Assembly: GCA_050247075.1 (NCBI GenBank)
Contig: JBFWUW010000016.1
Coordinates: 1-64,000 of the forward strand
Direction: 5' to 3'
From: JBFWUW01 sp050247075
Lineage (GTDB): Bacteria > Planctomycetota > Planctomycetia > Pirellulales > JBFWUW01
DNA length: 64,000 nucleotides
The notes beneath the pieces are model-generated. The model was given only the letters and a program-made list of their open reading frames with translations, had not been told where the DNA came from and did no database searches. The position numbers were made by a program, and so were the translations under genes. Shown in pieces: positions 34,090 to 42,131 of this stretch (positions are counted from its first letter, which is position 1; every line of letters begins with the position of its first letter).

Positions 34090-35619
34090 ATGAACCAAGA
34101 CCGCAAGCTCTTTCTCGGTTGCTTTATCGCCTTGATCGCCACGGCGTTCGGGTTCATCGTCCGCGCATCGTTGATGGACACCTGGCAAATCGAGTTCGGC
34201 ATGACCGAAACGCAAAAGGGCGAAATCTTCGGCGCGGGGCTGTGGCCGTTCGCCATCAGCATCGTGTTGTTCAGTCTAATCATTGACAAGATCGGCTACG
34301 GCAAAGCCATGATTTTTGCCTTTGTGTGCCACGTCACTTCAACGGTGATGATGTACAAGGCCACCGGCTACACCAGCCTCTACATTGCGTCCTTCATTGG
34401 CGCTTTAGGCAACGGAACGGTCGAAGCCGTTATCAACCCCGTCGTGGCCACCATGTTTCCACGCGAGAAGACCAAGTGGCTGAATATCTTGCATGCCGCG
34501 TGGCCCGGCGGCCTGGTGCTGGCCGGCCTGTTGGCCATTGGCATGGGGAAGGAATCGCCGTGGCAATACAAAGTGCTACTGATCCTGATTCCCACCGTCA
34601 TATACGGCTTGATCATGCTGACCTGCAAGTTCCCCGTGAACGAACGGGTGAAGGCTGGCGTGCCATTCAAGACGATGCTGCAAGAGGCGGGCATTGTGGG
34701 TGCCTTGCTGGTCGTGGCGTTGATGGTGCGCGAATTGGGCCGCGTGTTTGAGCTTTCGACAATGGTTCAGTTAGTCATCGGCGGTGTCATCTTACTGGGG
34801 TACGGTGCCTATGTCCGGGCCATCGGCCGCCCTTTATTTATCTTCCTGGTGTTGGTGATGATTCCGCTCGCCACGACGGAGTTGGGAACTGACAGTTGGA
34901 TCACGGGCCTGATGGAACCGGAAATGACCCAATTGGGCCTGAATGCCGGCTGGGTGCTCGTGTATACCTCCGCCATCATGATGATCTTGCGGTTCTTCGC
35001 GGGACCGATCGTGCATCGTATTTCGCCCTTGGGTTTGCTGGCCCTCAGCAGCCTGATTGCCGCCGCCGGACTTATTGCCTTGTCGAAGGCCACCGGCCTC
35101 ACCATTTTGGCGGCTGCCACGCTGTACGGCGTGGGCAAGACCTTCTTCTGGCCGACGATGCTGGGCGTGGTGGCCGAACAGTTCCCCAAGGGGGGCGCGC
35201 TAACCCTCAACGCCATCAGCGGCGTGGGCATGTTGGGCGTGGGCATTGTCGGCGCGGCCCTCCTGGGCAATATCCAAGACAAGGAAGTCGATCAGCAATT
35301 GGCCAAGGCCAACCCGGCGTTGCACAACCAGGTCGCCAACGAGCCGCAAGCCAGCATCTTTGGCGAGTACCGCCCGCTCGATTCCAAAAAGACCGAGGCG
35401 CTACCCGCCGAGGACAAGTCGATCATCACCAACATTCAGGCGGCAGCGAAAAAGAACGCCTTGATGACCGTGGCAATCTTTCCCGTCATCATGCTATTGT
35501 GCTACGGTGCCTTGATCGTCTACTTTAAATCGCAAGGCGGCTATCAAGCCAAGATTCTGCTAAGCGAGGAAGAAGAAGCCAATCTGATGGCGGGCGGAGT
35601 TGAAGGGCCCGTGCGGTAA
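34090..35619 (+). CDS. MFS transporter
   Basis: A 509-residue major facilitator superfamily protein with about 12 hydrophobic helices. It opens MNQDRKLFLGCFIALIATAFGFIVRASL and has a cytoplasmic loop rich in charge (residues about 405-460). The typical MFS substrate site is not readable; the neighbourhood of exported carbohydrate enzymes suggests a sugar or sugar derivative, which is inference. The loop ANPALHNQVANEPQASIFGEYRPLDSKKTEALPAEDKS is unusually long for the family. It ends 10 bases before the convergent tilS stop. Confidence 0.87.
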   Translation: MNQDRKLFLGCFIALIATAFGFIVRASLMDTWQIEFGMTETQKGEIFGAGLWPFAISIVLFSLIIDKIGYGKAMIFAFVCHVTSTVMMYKATGYTSLYIASFIGALGNGTVEAVINPVVATMFPREKTKWLNILHAAWPGGLVLAGLLAIGMGKESPWQYKVLLILIPTVIYGLIMLTCKFPVNERVKAGVPFKTMLQEAGIVGALLVVALMVRELGRVFELSTMVQLVIGGVILLGYGAYVRAIGRPLFIFLVLVMIPLATTELGTDSWITGLMEPEMTQLGLNAGWVLVYTSAIMMILRFFAGPIVHRISPLGLLALSSLIAAAGLIALSKATGLTILAAATLYGVGKTFFWPTMLGVVAEQFPKGGALTLNAISGVGMLGVGIVGAALLGNIQDKEVDQQLAKANPALHNQVANEPQASIFGEYRPLDSKKTEALPAEDKSIITNIQAAAKKNALMTVAIFPVIMLLCYGALIVYFKSQGGYQAKILLSEEEEANLMAGGVEGPVR

Positions 35620-35629
35620 CAATCACCGT

Positions 35630-36640
35630 CTATCCCAGCCGGTACATCACCAGCGATACGCATGTGCGTTCGGCCACGATATTGCCCGGCAGCATGATTT
35701 TTTGGTGGGGACTGCAGGGCTGGACCAGAGCGGCCAGGCGGTCCCAGTGTTGACGGGTCATGGATTGCTCGGCCCATCCGAGATTGCGCCACAGCAACAT
35801 CAGTGCTTGCCGCGGCATCTGTCCCCCTTCCGCTAGCAACGCCTGGCAGTCAAGGTGAACCCGGCCATCCGAGGACGGTAGCAGGCTGCGCTCCAGTAGT
35901 TGTTCCACCCGCGGCAACAGAGCCGCTTGAGTGTCGCGGGCCAGTTCGCCCAGCCGCAGCAGGGCCTCACTGACGCGGGGGTTGTATTCGCTCGCCAGAT
36001 GCGGCAGCAATTCGTTGCGAAGGCGGTTGCGGGTGTAGCGGCTGTCGAGATTGCTGGCGTCTTGTCGGAAGGGCTGGCCCAAGTCGGCCAGGTACCCGCG
36101 GAGTTCGTCACGGCGAAAGTTGAGCAACGGCCGCAGTAGCGCTACGCCATCGTTGAGCTGCCGCGCCCGACGCATACCGGCCAGGCCCGCCAAGCCCGTC
36201 CCCCGCAAGATGCGGTGCAGAATTGTCTCGGCCTGGTCGTCGGCCGTGTGGGCCGTAACGACAAACCGCGCCCCCCAGCGGCCGACCGCTTCCTCTAGAA
36301 AGGCGTATCGCAACGCGCGGGTCTGCTCCTCGCTGGTTGCCTCGCCCAAAGAAAGAGGGGGAATGGCTCGCTCTGCCCGGCCTACATCACACAGCAGGCC
36401 CAGCCCTTCCGCCAGCGTTCGCACGAATGCCTCGTCCCCGTCGGACTCGGCCCCGCGCAGGCGGTGGTTGAAATGGGCCACCACCAGCCGGCCCGGCCCT
36501 GCCTGGCGAATGGCCGCCAAGGCCCGCATAAGGGCCACGCTGTCGGCCCCGCCCGACACGGCCACTAGCACGGTGACATCGCTCCACTCGGCGGCGGGCC
36601 ATTCGTCCTCCAACCGGCGTTCAATTGCGTGTGGCGGCAT
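35630..36640 (-). CDS. tilS: tRNA(Ile)-lysidine synthase
   Basis: TilS converts C34 of tRNA(Ile)-CAU to lysidine with ATP and lysine, which is essential for reading AUA. The 336-residue protein contains the PP-loop motif VAVSGGADSVALMRAL (SGGADS at about 29-34), HFNHRLRGAESDGDEAFV, and TAHTADDQAETILHRILRGTGLAGLAGM, all diagnostic. It lacks the long C-terminal lysine-recognition domain of the E. coli enzyme, similar to short TilS forms. The start at 36640 lies 38 bases after the fabI stop, in the same direction. Confidence 0.92.
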   Translation of the reverse strand: MPPHAIERRLEDEWPAAEWSDVTVLVAVSGGADSVALMRALAAIRQAGPGRLVVAHFNHRLRGAESDGDEAFVRTLAEGLGLLCDVGRAERAIPPLSLGEATSEEQTRALRYAFLEEAVGRWGARFVVTAHTADDQAETILHRILRGTGLAGLAGMRRARQLNDGVALLRPLLNFRRDELRGYLADLGQPFRQDASNLDSRYTRNRLRNELLPHLASEYNPRVSEALLRLGELARDTQAALLPRVEQLLERSLLPSSDGRVHLDCQALLAEGGQMPRQALMLLWRNLGWAEQSMTRQHWDRLAALVQPCSPHQKIMLPGNIVAERTCVSLVMYRLG

Positions 36641-36678
36641 GCCAGATTCGTTGTTTGGAGAACCGCAATGAGCGCGTT

Positions 36679-37497
36679 CTATTGCGGCATTTCGTCGCGC
36701 ATGGCCTTGCGCACGAGGTCGCGGTCGAAGTAGTTAATGCTCATGCCGGCATCGACCACGATTTGCTGCGCGTTGATGCCGCTGGAACGCGGGCTGAGCA
36801 AAAACGCCACCGCGTTGGCCGCTTCCTCGGTTTGCACGGCTTGCTTGCGCAGCGTGGCTTGCTCGGCATACAGGTACGAATCGACGTAGCCAGGTATGCC
36901 GGCCGACGCCGACGTTTTCAGCAACCCCGGCGATACGCAGTTGAACCGCACTCGCGAGAACTGGCTGAAAGACTTGGCCAGAAAAGCCACCGACGAATCT
37001 AGCGCGGCTTTCACCGGGGCCATGAAGCCATAGTTCTCGCTGGCCATGCGGGTAGTGGAAATTGAGATGGCCACCACCGAGGCATCCGCATCCAGCAGTT
37101 CGCGGAAGGCGTTGCTCAGGGCGATCAGCGAATAGCACGACACATCGACCGTCCGCAGAAAGGCCTGGCGGGAAGTCTCGTGAAAAGGCCGCGGCCCGTC
37201 GCCATAGTCGGCAAAAGCGATGGAATGGACCAGCCCGTGCAGTTTGGGATGCCGCGCGGCGATTTCATCGCGCAGGCGGGCGATTTGATCGTCGTGCTCG
37301 ACATCGCAGACGTAGAGCGGGGCGTTCCCCAGCAGTTTGCCCACGCTATCGCGGCGTTCGGGCGAGCGCACCACATAGATCACCTCGGTCCCGGCCTCGC
37401 GCAGTACCCGACCAACATGCCAGGCCACGCTTTTCTTGTTGGCCACGCCGCAAACCACGATCGACTTGCCGGCCAGTTGCAGGAAATCGGCGACCAT
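36679..37497 (-). CDS. fabI: Enoyl-ACP reductase (NADH)
   Basis: FabI performs the last reduction of fatty-acid elongation. The 272-residue short-chain dehydrogenase has the FabI-specific start GKSIVVCGVANKKSVAWHVGRVL, LVHSIAFADYGDGP, and the Y-x6-K catalytic spacing (Y156, K163), which separates FabI from ordinary SDRs (Y-x3-K). A C-terminal SGINAQQIVVDAGMSINY is the usual end. The family's triclosan-binding Gly93 region reads HSIAFAD. It lies between rpsT and tilS in a four-gene minus-strand run. Confidence 0.9.
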   Translation of the reverse strand: MVADFLQLAGKSIVVCGVANKKSVAWHVGRVLREAGTEVIYVVRSPERRDSVGKLLGNAPLYVCDVEHDDQIARLRDEIAARHPKLHGLVHSIAFADYGDGPRPFHETSRQAFLRTVDVSCYSLIALSNAFRELLDADASVVAISISTTRMASENYGFMAPVKAALDSSVAFLAKSFSQFSRVRFNCVSPGLLKTSASAGIPGYVDSYLYAEQATLRKQAVQTEEAANAVAFLLSPRSSGINAQQIVVDAGMSINYFDRDLVRKAMRDEMPQ

Positions 37498-37543
37498 GAG
37501 AAAACAAGCCGTATTGTCGCCGTCGGAGACGGCCTCTACGGAA

Positions 37544-37568
37544 ATCGGCGATGGAATCGCCTCCTACA
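37544..37568 (+). repeat. Dispersed repeat, ATCGGCGA...TCGCCTCCTACA type (copy 2)
   Basis: ATCGGCGATGGAATCGCC followed by TCCTACA, in the gap between fabI and rpsT. The other copies are at 11563-11590 (reverse) and 47413-47437. The GGCGAT/ATCGCC arms can form a small hairpin. Confidence 0.5.
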
Positions 37569-37574
37569 GGTAAG

Positions 37575-37850
37575 TTACTTGGCGGCTTGCGCGGCGGCCT
37601 TTAAGCGCTTGGAAGTGCGGCTCTTAATGCGGGCAGCCGTATTGCGATGGATCACCCCCTTCTGGGCCGCTTGATCGACCTTCTTGGTCAATATCTGGGC
37701 TTCGGCCTTGGCACCGGCCGCGTCGCTGGCGGCGACTTTGTCGCCGACTTTCTTGAGCTGGGTCCGAAGCGATTTCTTGGTGGCGCGGTTGGTTGCCCGG
37801 CGCTCCAGGCTTTGACGGTGGCGTTTCTTTGCGCTCTTAGTGTGGGCCAT
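37575..37850 (-). CDS. rpsT: Small ribosomal subunit protein bS20
   Basis: A 91-residue strongly basic helical protein with the S20 signature: MAHTKSAKKRHRQSLERRATNRATKKSLRTQLKK, and VIHRNTAARIKSRTSKRLKAA. It binds 16S rRNA early in small-subunit assembly. Length and basic composition are normal. It sits alone between the TPR gene and fabI. Confidence 0.96.
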   Translation of the reverse strand: MAHTKSAKKRHRQSLERRATNRATKKSLRTQLKKVGDKVAASDAAGAKAEAQILTKKVDQAAQKGVIHRNTAARIKSRTSKRLKAAAQAAK

Positions 37851-37925
37851 GTCGAGTCGTTGCGGTCTAAGGGATGCCTAAAATGGGGATTTCGCCGAAC
37901 TCGGCCAAATTCGGCGGAGGTCGAA

Positions 37926-39341
37926 TTAACCTTTATTACGCATCTTGCGAACTTTGTCCAGGAGTGACGAGACATCTTTAAAGCCAAAATCCATGCCCGC
38001 CAGCTCGGTGAGGAACTTTTCGGCCTTTTCGTAGTCCTTCATTTTGGAGGCGGCCACCCGTCCGGCCATGTAAAGGGCCTCTTTCTTGTATTCCAAGTCG
38101 CGTTCCGTCAGTTCCTCCACGGCCAATTCGTACTGCTTCATGGCCAGGCTGTCGTGCCCCAGTTTGAGGAAGCAGTTCCCCATGGCCAGCAGCACTTGCC
38201 CTTTGCGGCGGACATCGGTGCGGGCGTCTTGCAGCGACTTAATGGCTTCGTCGAACTTGCCAGCCCGCTGCAGGCGCAGCCCCAGTTCGTACTTGAAAGC
38301 GCCGTTGGTGGGGTTGCGCTCGCTGCGGCCGCGGTAGATTTCCAGCTCGCGGTTGTTGAGTTCCAGCTTCATCTTCTGCACGAGCGCTTCGGCCTCCGGC
38401 GTTTTTTCGGACTTGTATCGCTGAAAGGCAATTTCTAGCTGCTGCTTTTGCAGCCGAATCTGCACGTCGTCGATGCGGTCGCGGATATTCAGGTCGCCGC
38501 CGCCGGAGGCTTGCAAGGCCCGTTCCAGAACTTTTTCTTCCTCGGCAAAGCGCTCGGCATTGCGGTGCAGGTCCGCCAGGTCGATATATTTGGCGATTTC
38601 GGTGGGGGCCTTGGCGATGGCTTTCTCGGCTTGTTGCTCTGGCGTTAGCTTGGTGCCGCCGGTGCCCATCCGTTCGTTTTGATGTTCCTTGTTGGCCATC
38701 ACGTCGGTGCTGCTCTTGGCGTCCTCGTAGCCGCCGGTGTGGATGGTCTTTTTGACGGTCAAGTCGGCCGTTTGGCGGCGGGCCTCTTCGTCTTGCGGCT
38801 TGGCTTGCAGCACCCGTTGCCAGCAGATAATGGCCCGGTCGAACTGCGCCTGGTTGCCCAGCGCCCGGCCCAGCAAGCGGTTGATCTCGGGTTCTTTGAT
38901 GTCGGCCTCGAGCGCGCCGCTAAGCCATACCACCTGGGCTTCCTCGTGCCCCAGGTTTTCACAAGCCGCCGCCATGGAGGCCAGCGTGCCGGTGTCCCAG
39001 GGATTGAGTTCCAGCAGCTTGGTGCCCGCCTCAATCACGCCGGCCCAGTTTTTTTGCATGTTGGCCTTCTTCAGTGATCCGCTGGCACCCATGCCCTTTA
39101 GACCGGCCAGCTTGCTCCCCTTTTTGTCGTTGTTGTACTTTTTTTGCAGATTGCCCAGAAAGCTTTGCGCGTAGAGACGGTTGCCGGGGTCGCCATTCAC
39201 GCAGCGGCCAAACATATCGTTGGCGTAGTCCCAGTCTCCCTTGGCCGAGGACTTGCTGCCGCTTTCGTACCAGGCTTGCAGCATCTTGCGCTTGGCGGCG
39301 GGAATGGGCTGTTGGCCAGAGACGTTTTCTTCGGTCGCCAT
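37926..39341 (-). CDS. TPR-repeat protein, unknown partner
   Basis: A 471-residue soluble protein from ATG 39341; ATG 39374 is not supported. It is composed of tetratricopeptide-like helical repeats: GVIEAGTKLLELNPWDTGTLASMAAACENLGHEEAQVVWLSGALEAD, GRALGNQAQFDRAIICWQRVLQAKPQD, and YELGLRLQRAGKFDEAIKSLQDA. A charged, disordered segment rich in Lys and Glu lies in the middle. It is not exported. Such proteins are scaffolds; the partner is unknown. It is the first gene of the minus-strand run to tilS. Confidence 0.82.
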   Translation of the reverse strand: MATEENVSGQQPIPAAKRKMLQAWYESGSKSSAKGDWDYANDMFGRCVNGDPGNRLYAQSFLGNLQKKYNNDKKGSKLAGLKGMGASGSLKKANMQKNWAGVIEAGTKLLELNPWDTGTLASMAAACENLGHEEAQVVWLSGALEADIKEPEINRLLGRALGNQAQFDRAIICWQRVLQAKPQDEEARRQTADLTVKKTIHTGGYEDAKSSTDVMANKEHQNERMGTGGTKLTPEQQAEKAIAKAPTEIAKYIDLADLHRNAERFAEEEKVLERALQASGGGDLNIRDRIDDVQIRLQKQQLEIAFQRYKSEKTPEAEALVQKMKLELNNRELEIYRGRSERNPTNGAFKYELGLRLQRAGKFDEAIKSLQDARTDVRRKGQVLLAMGNCFLKLGHDSLAMKQYELAVEELTERDLEYKKEALYMAGRVAASKMKDYEKAEKFLTELAGMDFGFKDVSSLLDKVRKMRNKG

Positions 39342-39755
39342 GTGCGGACTCGATCGTTGAGAAAAGAAATGCAAACATGGCGGGGGGCGGGGCGCAACAA
39401 GCTGGCACCCGCGCCGTATCCGCCAAGGGGCGATCTCGTGCGATATTGCCTCCCCATTCTAACAGGCGGGCTGGCTGGCCGAAAGCAAGACGGGCCGCAG
39501 AGACATTCTGCCCAGGTTCACATTCGTTTAAGGTTTGATTCGGTAGATTCTGGCGGCAACCCGCATGAAATGGGACTGGTGGATGGAGTGCCAGCAATGC
39601 TTGGGCGGGTTCCAGAAACTCTCCGATGACAGCGGAACTTTTTGGTTCTATCGGGGTTCAATAGCCGCCCGACTCTCGATGGCAATATTGTCATTGTCTC
39701 GATTACGAATGCTTGGGCTACGGATGATTCACTAACTCTGCGGAGGAGTAACCGA
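39342..39755. other. Divergent intergenic region
   Basis: The 414 bases between the TPR gene and the His-rich gene have open frames in both directions but none with recognisable features. No clear promoter or riboswitch was identified by eye. The His-rich gene's Shine-Dalgarno site (GGAGGAG, 39742-39748) is the one firm feature. Confidence 0.4.
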
Positions 39756-41294
39756 ATGTTGCGCACTGTTTTGACGTTGGCTTGCGGCTTGGCGGCCTTT
39801 CCCTGGTTAACTGGTTTGGCCCGTGGCGAGGAAGGGACCGAATTGGAAGTTCCAGCCGTGGCCAGCCCGGCGGAGACCTCGGAAGGTGCCATCGTCGAAG
39901 ACGGCGCTGTGATAACCACGGACGACGGCGTTGTCGTGGATAGCGTCATCGTCGGAGAGGCCGTCGTCATTGAAGGCGAAGTGGTCGTTGACGAGGTCAT
40001 TGTGGTTGCGGAGCCGGCCGTTGAGCCGAGTTCGACGGAGGTAGCAGGTGACGTTTCCGTGGTCGAGGCCACTGTCGTCGACGACGCCGCGGTTGTCGAG
40101 GAAACCACCGCCGCGGCCACAACGTCCGACGATGTGGCCCTGGCCGATGCACCCGCCACGGAAGAAAAGAAGGATGATGCCAAGCCAAGCCGTCATCGTT
40201 CTCGTCGTGGACATGGCCATCACGGCAAGGGGCACGATGGTGCCAAAAAACACGACGGGCGCAGTCACGATCGTCATGCCAAGAGTCATCGCGGCGACGG
40301 GCACCGTGGACATGGTCGCCACGCTAAGGGCCATCATCGGGGTGGACGCAGTCACGATCGTCATGCCAAGAGTCATCGCGGCGACGGGCACCGTGGACAT
40401 GGTCGCCACGCTAAGGGCCATCATCGGGGTGGACGCGGTCACGATCGCTATGCCAAGGGTCATCACGGTGGACATCGTGGACATGGCCGCCACGCCAAGG
40501 GTCATCATCGGGGTGGACGCGGGCACGACCGCCACGCCAAGAGTCATCACGGCGGGCACCGTGGACATGGCCGCCATGCCAAGGGTCATCATCGCGGACA
40601 TAGCCGTAAGGCCGGTCGTCATCACGGCGGTTGGCATCGTGGACATGGCCGCCATGCCCGGGGCCATCGCCGATTTGGTTGGGGGCACCGTTGGGGTCGT
40701 GGCTTTTCGGGAGCGCGTCGGCACGGTGCGGCGGGCGGGCCATTCACGCGTCTCGATTCCAATAAGGACAAGAAGTTTAGCCGAGAAGAGTTCAATCAAA
40801 TGTTTGACAGGCTCGACGGCAACAGTGATGGCGAGGTGACCCAAGAAGAGATCAAGGCCCAGTTCCGTAAGGCTTGGGCGGCTCGCATGGGCGGCAAGGC
40901 CAAGAAGAAAGAGGCTAATCCAGGTGAAAAGAAAGAAGCCGCTCCGGCCGAAGGCGAAAAGAATGAGGCGGAGCCAACCAAGCCCGAAGCTCCCCAGGCT
41001 GAGGCTGGTGAAAAGGGCCGCCGGCCCCGTTTTGGCCGCGGACCTGGAGGTGGCTTTCGCCCCATGAAGCGGCCCACGGTCGATTCCATCTTTGAGCGGT
41101 CGGACAAAAACAAAGACGGCAAACTGACCAAGGATGAAATCCCCGACTTCTTCTGGAAGGGCATCTCGACGGCCGACACCGACAAGGATGATGCGGTCAA
41201 TAAGGCCGAATTGGAGGAGCATTTCAAGAAAATTCGCGAACGGTTTAAGTCGCCAGGGGATAAACCAGCGGCGGGGAAGCCATCGGATACGTAG
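39756..41294 (+). CDS. Exported His-rich repeat protein with four EF-hands
   Basis: A 512-residue protein starting at ATG 39756 with a strong GGAGGAG site. A signal peptide ends near LARG, an acidic Val-rich region follows (about 25-145), then a Lys/His/Gly/Arg-rich region. Residues 170-283 hold four tandem 28-29-residue repeats of the form xHDRHAKxHxGxxHRGHGRHAKGHHRGxx, with a decayed fifth. EF-hand-like loops follow, LDSNKDKKFSREEF, LDGNSDGEVTQEEI, SDKNKDGKLTKDEI and ADTDKDDAVNKAEL. Likely a calcium-binding and transition-metal-binding envelope protein. It lies directly upstream of an OmpR-type regulator and sensor kinase. Confidence 0.8.
   Translation: MLRTVLTLACGLAAFPWLTGLARGEEGTELEVPAVASPAETSEGAIVEDGAVITTDDGVVVDSVIVGEAVVIEGEVVVDEVIVVAEPAVEPSSTEVAGDVSVVEATVVDDAAVVEETTAAATTSDDVALADAPATEEKKDDAKPSRHRSRRGHGHHGKGHDGAKKHDGRSHDRHAKSHRGDGHRGHGRHAKGHHRGGRSHDRHAKSHRGDGHRGHGRHAKGHHRGGRGHDRYAKGHHGGHRGHGRHAKGHHRGGRGHDRHAKSHHGGHRGHGRHAKGHHRGHSRKAGRHHGGWHRGHGRHARGHRRFGWGHRWGRGFSGARRHGAAGGPFTRLDSNKDKKFSREEFNQMFDRLDGNSDGEVTQEEIKAQFRKAWAARMGGKAKKKEANPGEKKEAAPAEGEKNEAEPTKPEAPQAEAGEKGRRPRFGRGPGGGFRPMKRPTVDSIFERSDKNKDGKLTKDEIPDFFWKGISTADTDKDDAVNKAELEEHFKKIRERFKSPGDKPAAGKPSDT
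40263..40604 (+). repeat. Four tandem 84-87-bp coding repeats (His-rich)
   Basis: Units at 40263-40349 and 40350-40436 are nearly identical at DNA level (87 bases); units three and four (40437-40520, 40521-40604) are 84 bases and more diverged. All start with codons for S/G-HDR and contain the AAGGGCCATCATC-type segment. The repeat keeps other frames open too, so long shadow frames cross it. Confidence 0.8.
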
Positions 41295-41358
41295 TCGCCG
41301 ATGTGGCGAGGTACGCCCAGAAATATTGGATGATTGGCAGGCCGTAGCAGGTAAGATA

Positions 41359-41416
41359 GACGGTGTCTGCGACCCGGCGGTAAACCCCCTGACGCCGGGT
41401 CGCCGCCGTCTTTTTT
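41359..41416 (+). terminator. Rho-independent terminator
   Basis: Perfect 9-bp core GACCCGGCG (41371-41379) with CGCCGGGTC (41393-41401) extends outward with mismatches to about 20 bp and is followed by six T. It separates the His-rich gene from the response regulator. Confidence 0.75.
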
Positions 41417-41477
41417 CGTGCCGGCGACAATTCAATTCTTCGTCGCACGCAATGTAGTTTTTCACGATATCCGGGAC

Positions 41478-42131
41478 ATGCGTACTCTGATCGTCGAAGA
41501 TGAACCCGACATGCGCCGCGCGGTGGCCACTTTCTTGCGCGAGGAGGGCTACTTTGTCGATACCGCCGCCGATGGCGAGGACGGGCTGGCCAAGGCCCTG
41601 GCCTGGGATTACGACGCCATCATTCTGGATGTGATGCTGCCCAAGGTAGACGGTTGGAAACTGCTCGCAACGCTGAGAAAATCGAAGCCCACGCCCGTTC
41701 TGATGCTGACGGCCCGCGATGCCGTGGCCGACCGGGTGCGGGGGCTGGATAACGGCGCGGACGACTATCTTGTAAAGCCGTTTGTGCTCTCGGAGTTGGC
41801 GGCACGCGTGCGGGCGTTAATCCGCCGCGCGGCAGGCAATGCGCAATCGGTGATCGACTTGGGAGAGGTACGGATCGAAACGGCCTCGCGCACGGTCTTG
41901 CGGGGTGATGAAGAGGTGGAATTGACCGCCAAGGAGTATGCCTTGGTCGAGTATCTGGCCATGCACCGCGGCACACTGGTGACGCGAACCATGATCTACG
42001 ACCACATCTTCGACGAACGGGACGATTCGCTCTCCAACCTGGTCGATGTCTACGTCTCGAACATCCGCCGTAAACTGGGACATGAACTCATCACCACGCG
42101 CCGCGGACAGGGGTACCTGATCCATGGTTAA
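41478..42131 (+). CDS. OmpR-family response regulator
   Basis: A 217-residue response regulator. Start ATG 41478 gives the standard MRTLIVEDEPDMRRAVATFL. Receiver residues: acidic pocket E7-D8, phospho-Asp D51 in LDVMLPKVDG, T78, K100. The C-terminal winged helix contains LTAKEYALVEYLAMHRGTLVTRTMIYDHIFDERDDSLSNLVDVYVSNIRRKLG, typical of OmpR/PhoB. It overlaps the sensor kinase gene by 8 bases, so the two are translationally coupled. Target genes are not seen; the neighbouring His-rich EF-hand gene is a candidate. Confidence 0.93.
   Translation: MRTLIVEDEPDMRRAVATFLREEGYFVDTAADGEDGLAKALAWDYDAIILDVMLPKVDGWKLLATLRKSKPTPVLMLTARDAVADRVRGLDNGADDYLVKPFVLSELAARVRALIRRAAGNAQSVIDLGEVRIETASRTVLRGDEEVELTAKEYALVEYLAMHRGTLVTRTMIYDHIFDERDDSLSNLVDVYVSNIRRKLGHELITTRRGQGYLIHG

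Noticed and set aside
40048..40839. Second plus-strand frame (263 codons) through the His-rich repeat
   Set aside because: Period-87/84 repeats keep all frames open; the chosen frame has the ribosome-binding site, leader and EF-hands.
39807..41465. Antisense frame of 552 codons over the His-rich gene
   Set aside because: Same repeat effect; Met/Thr-rich low complexity with no start signal.
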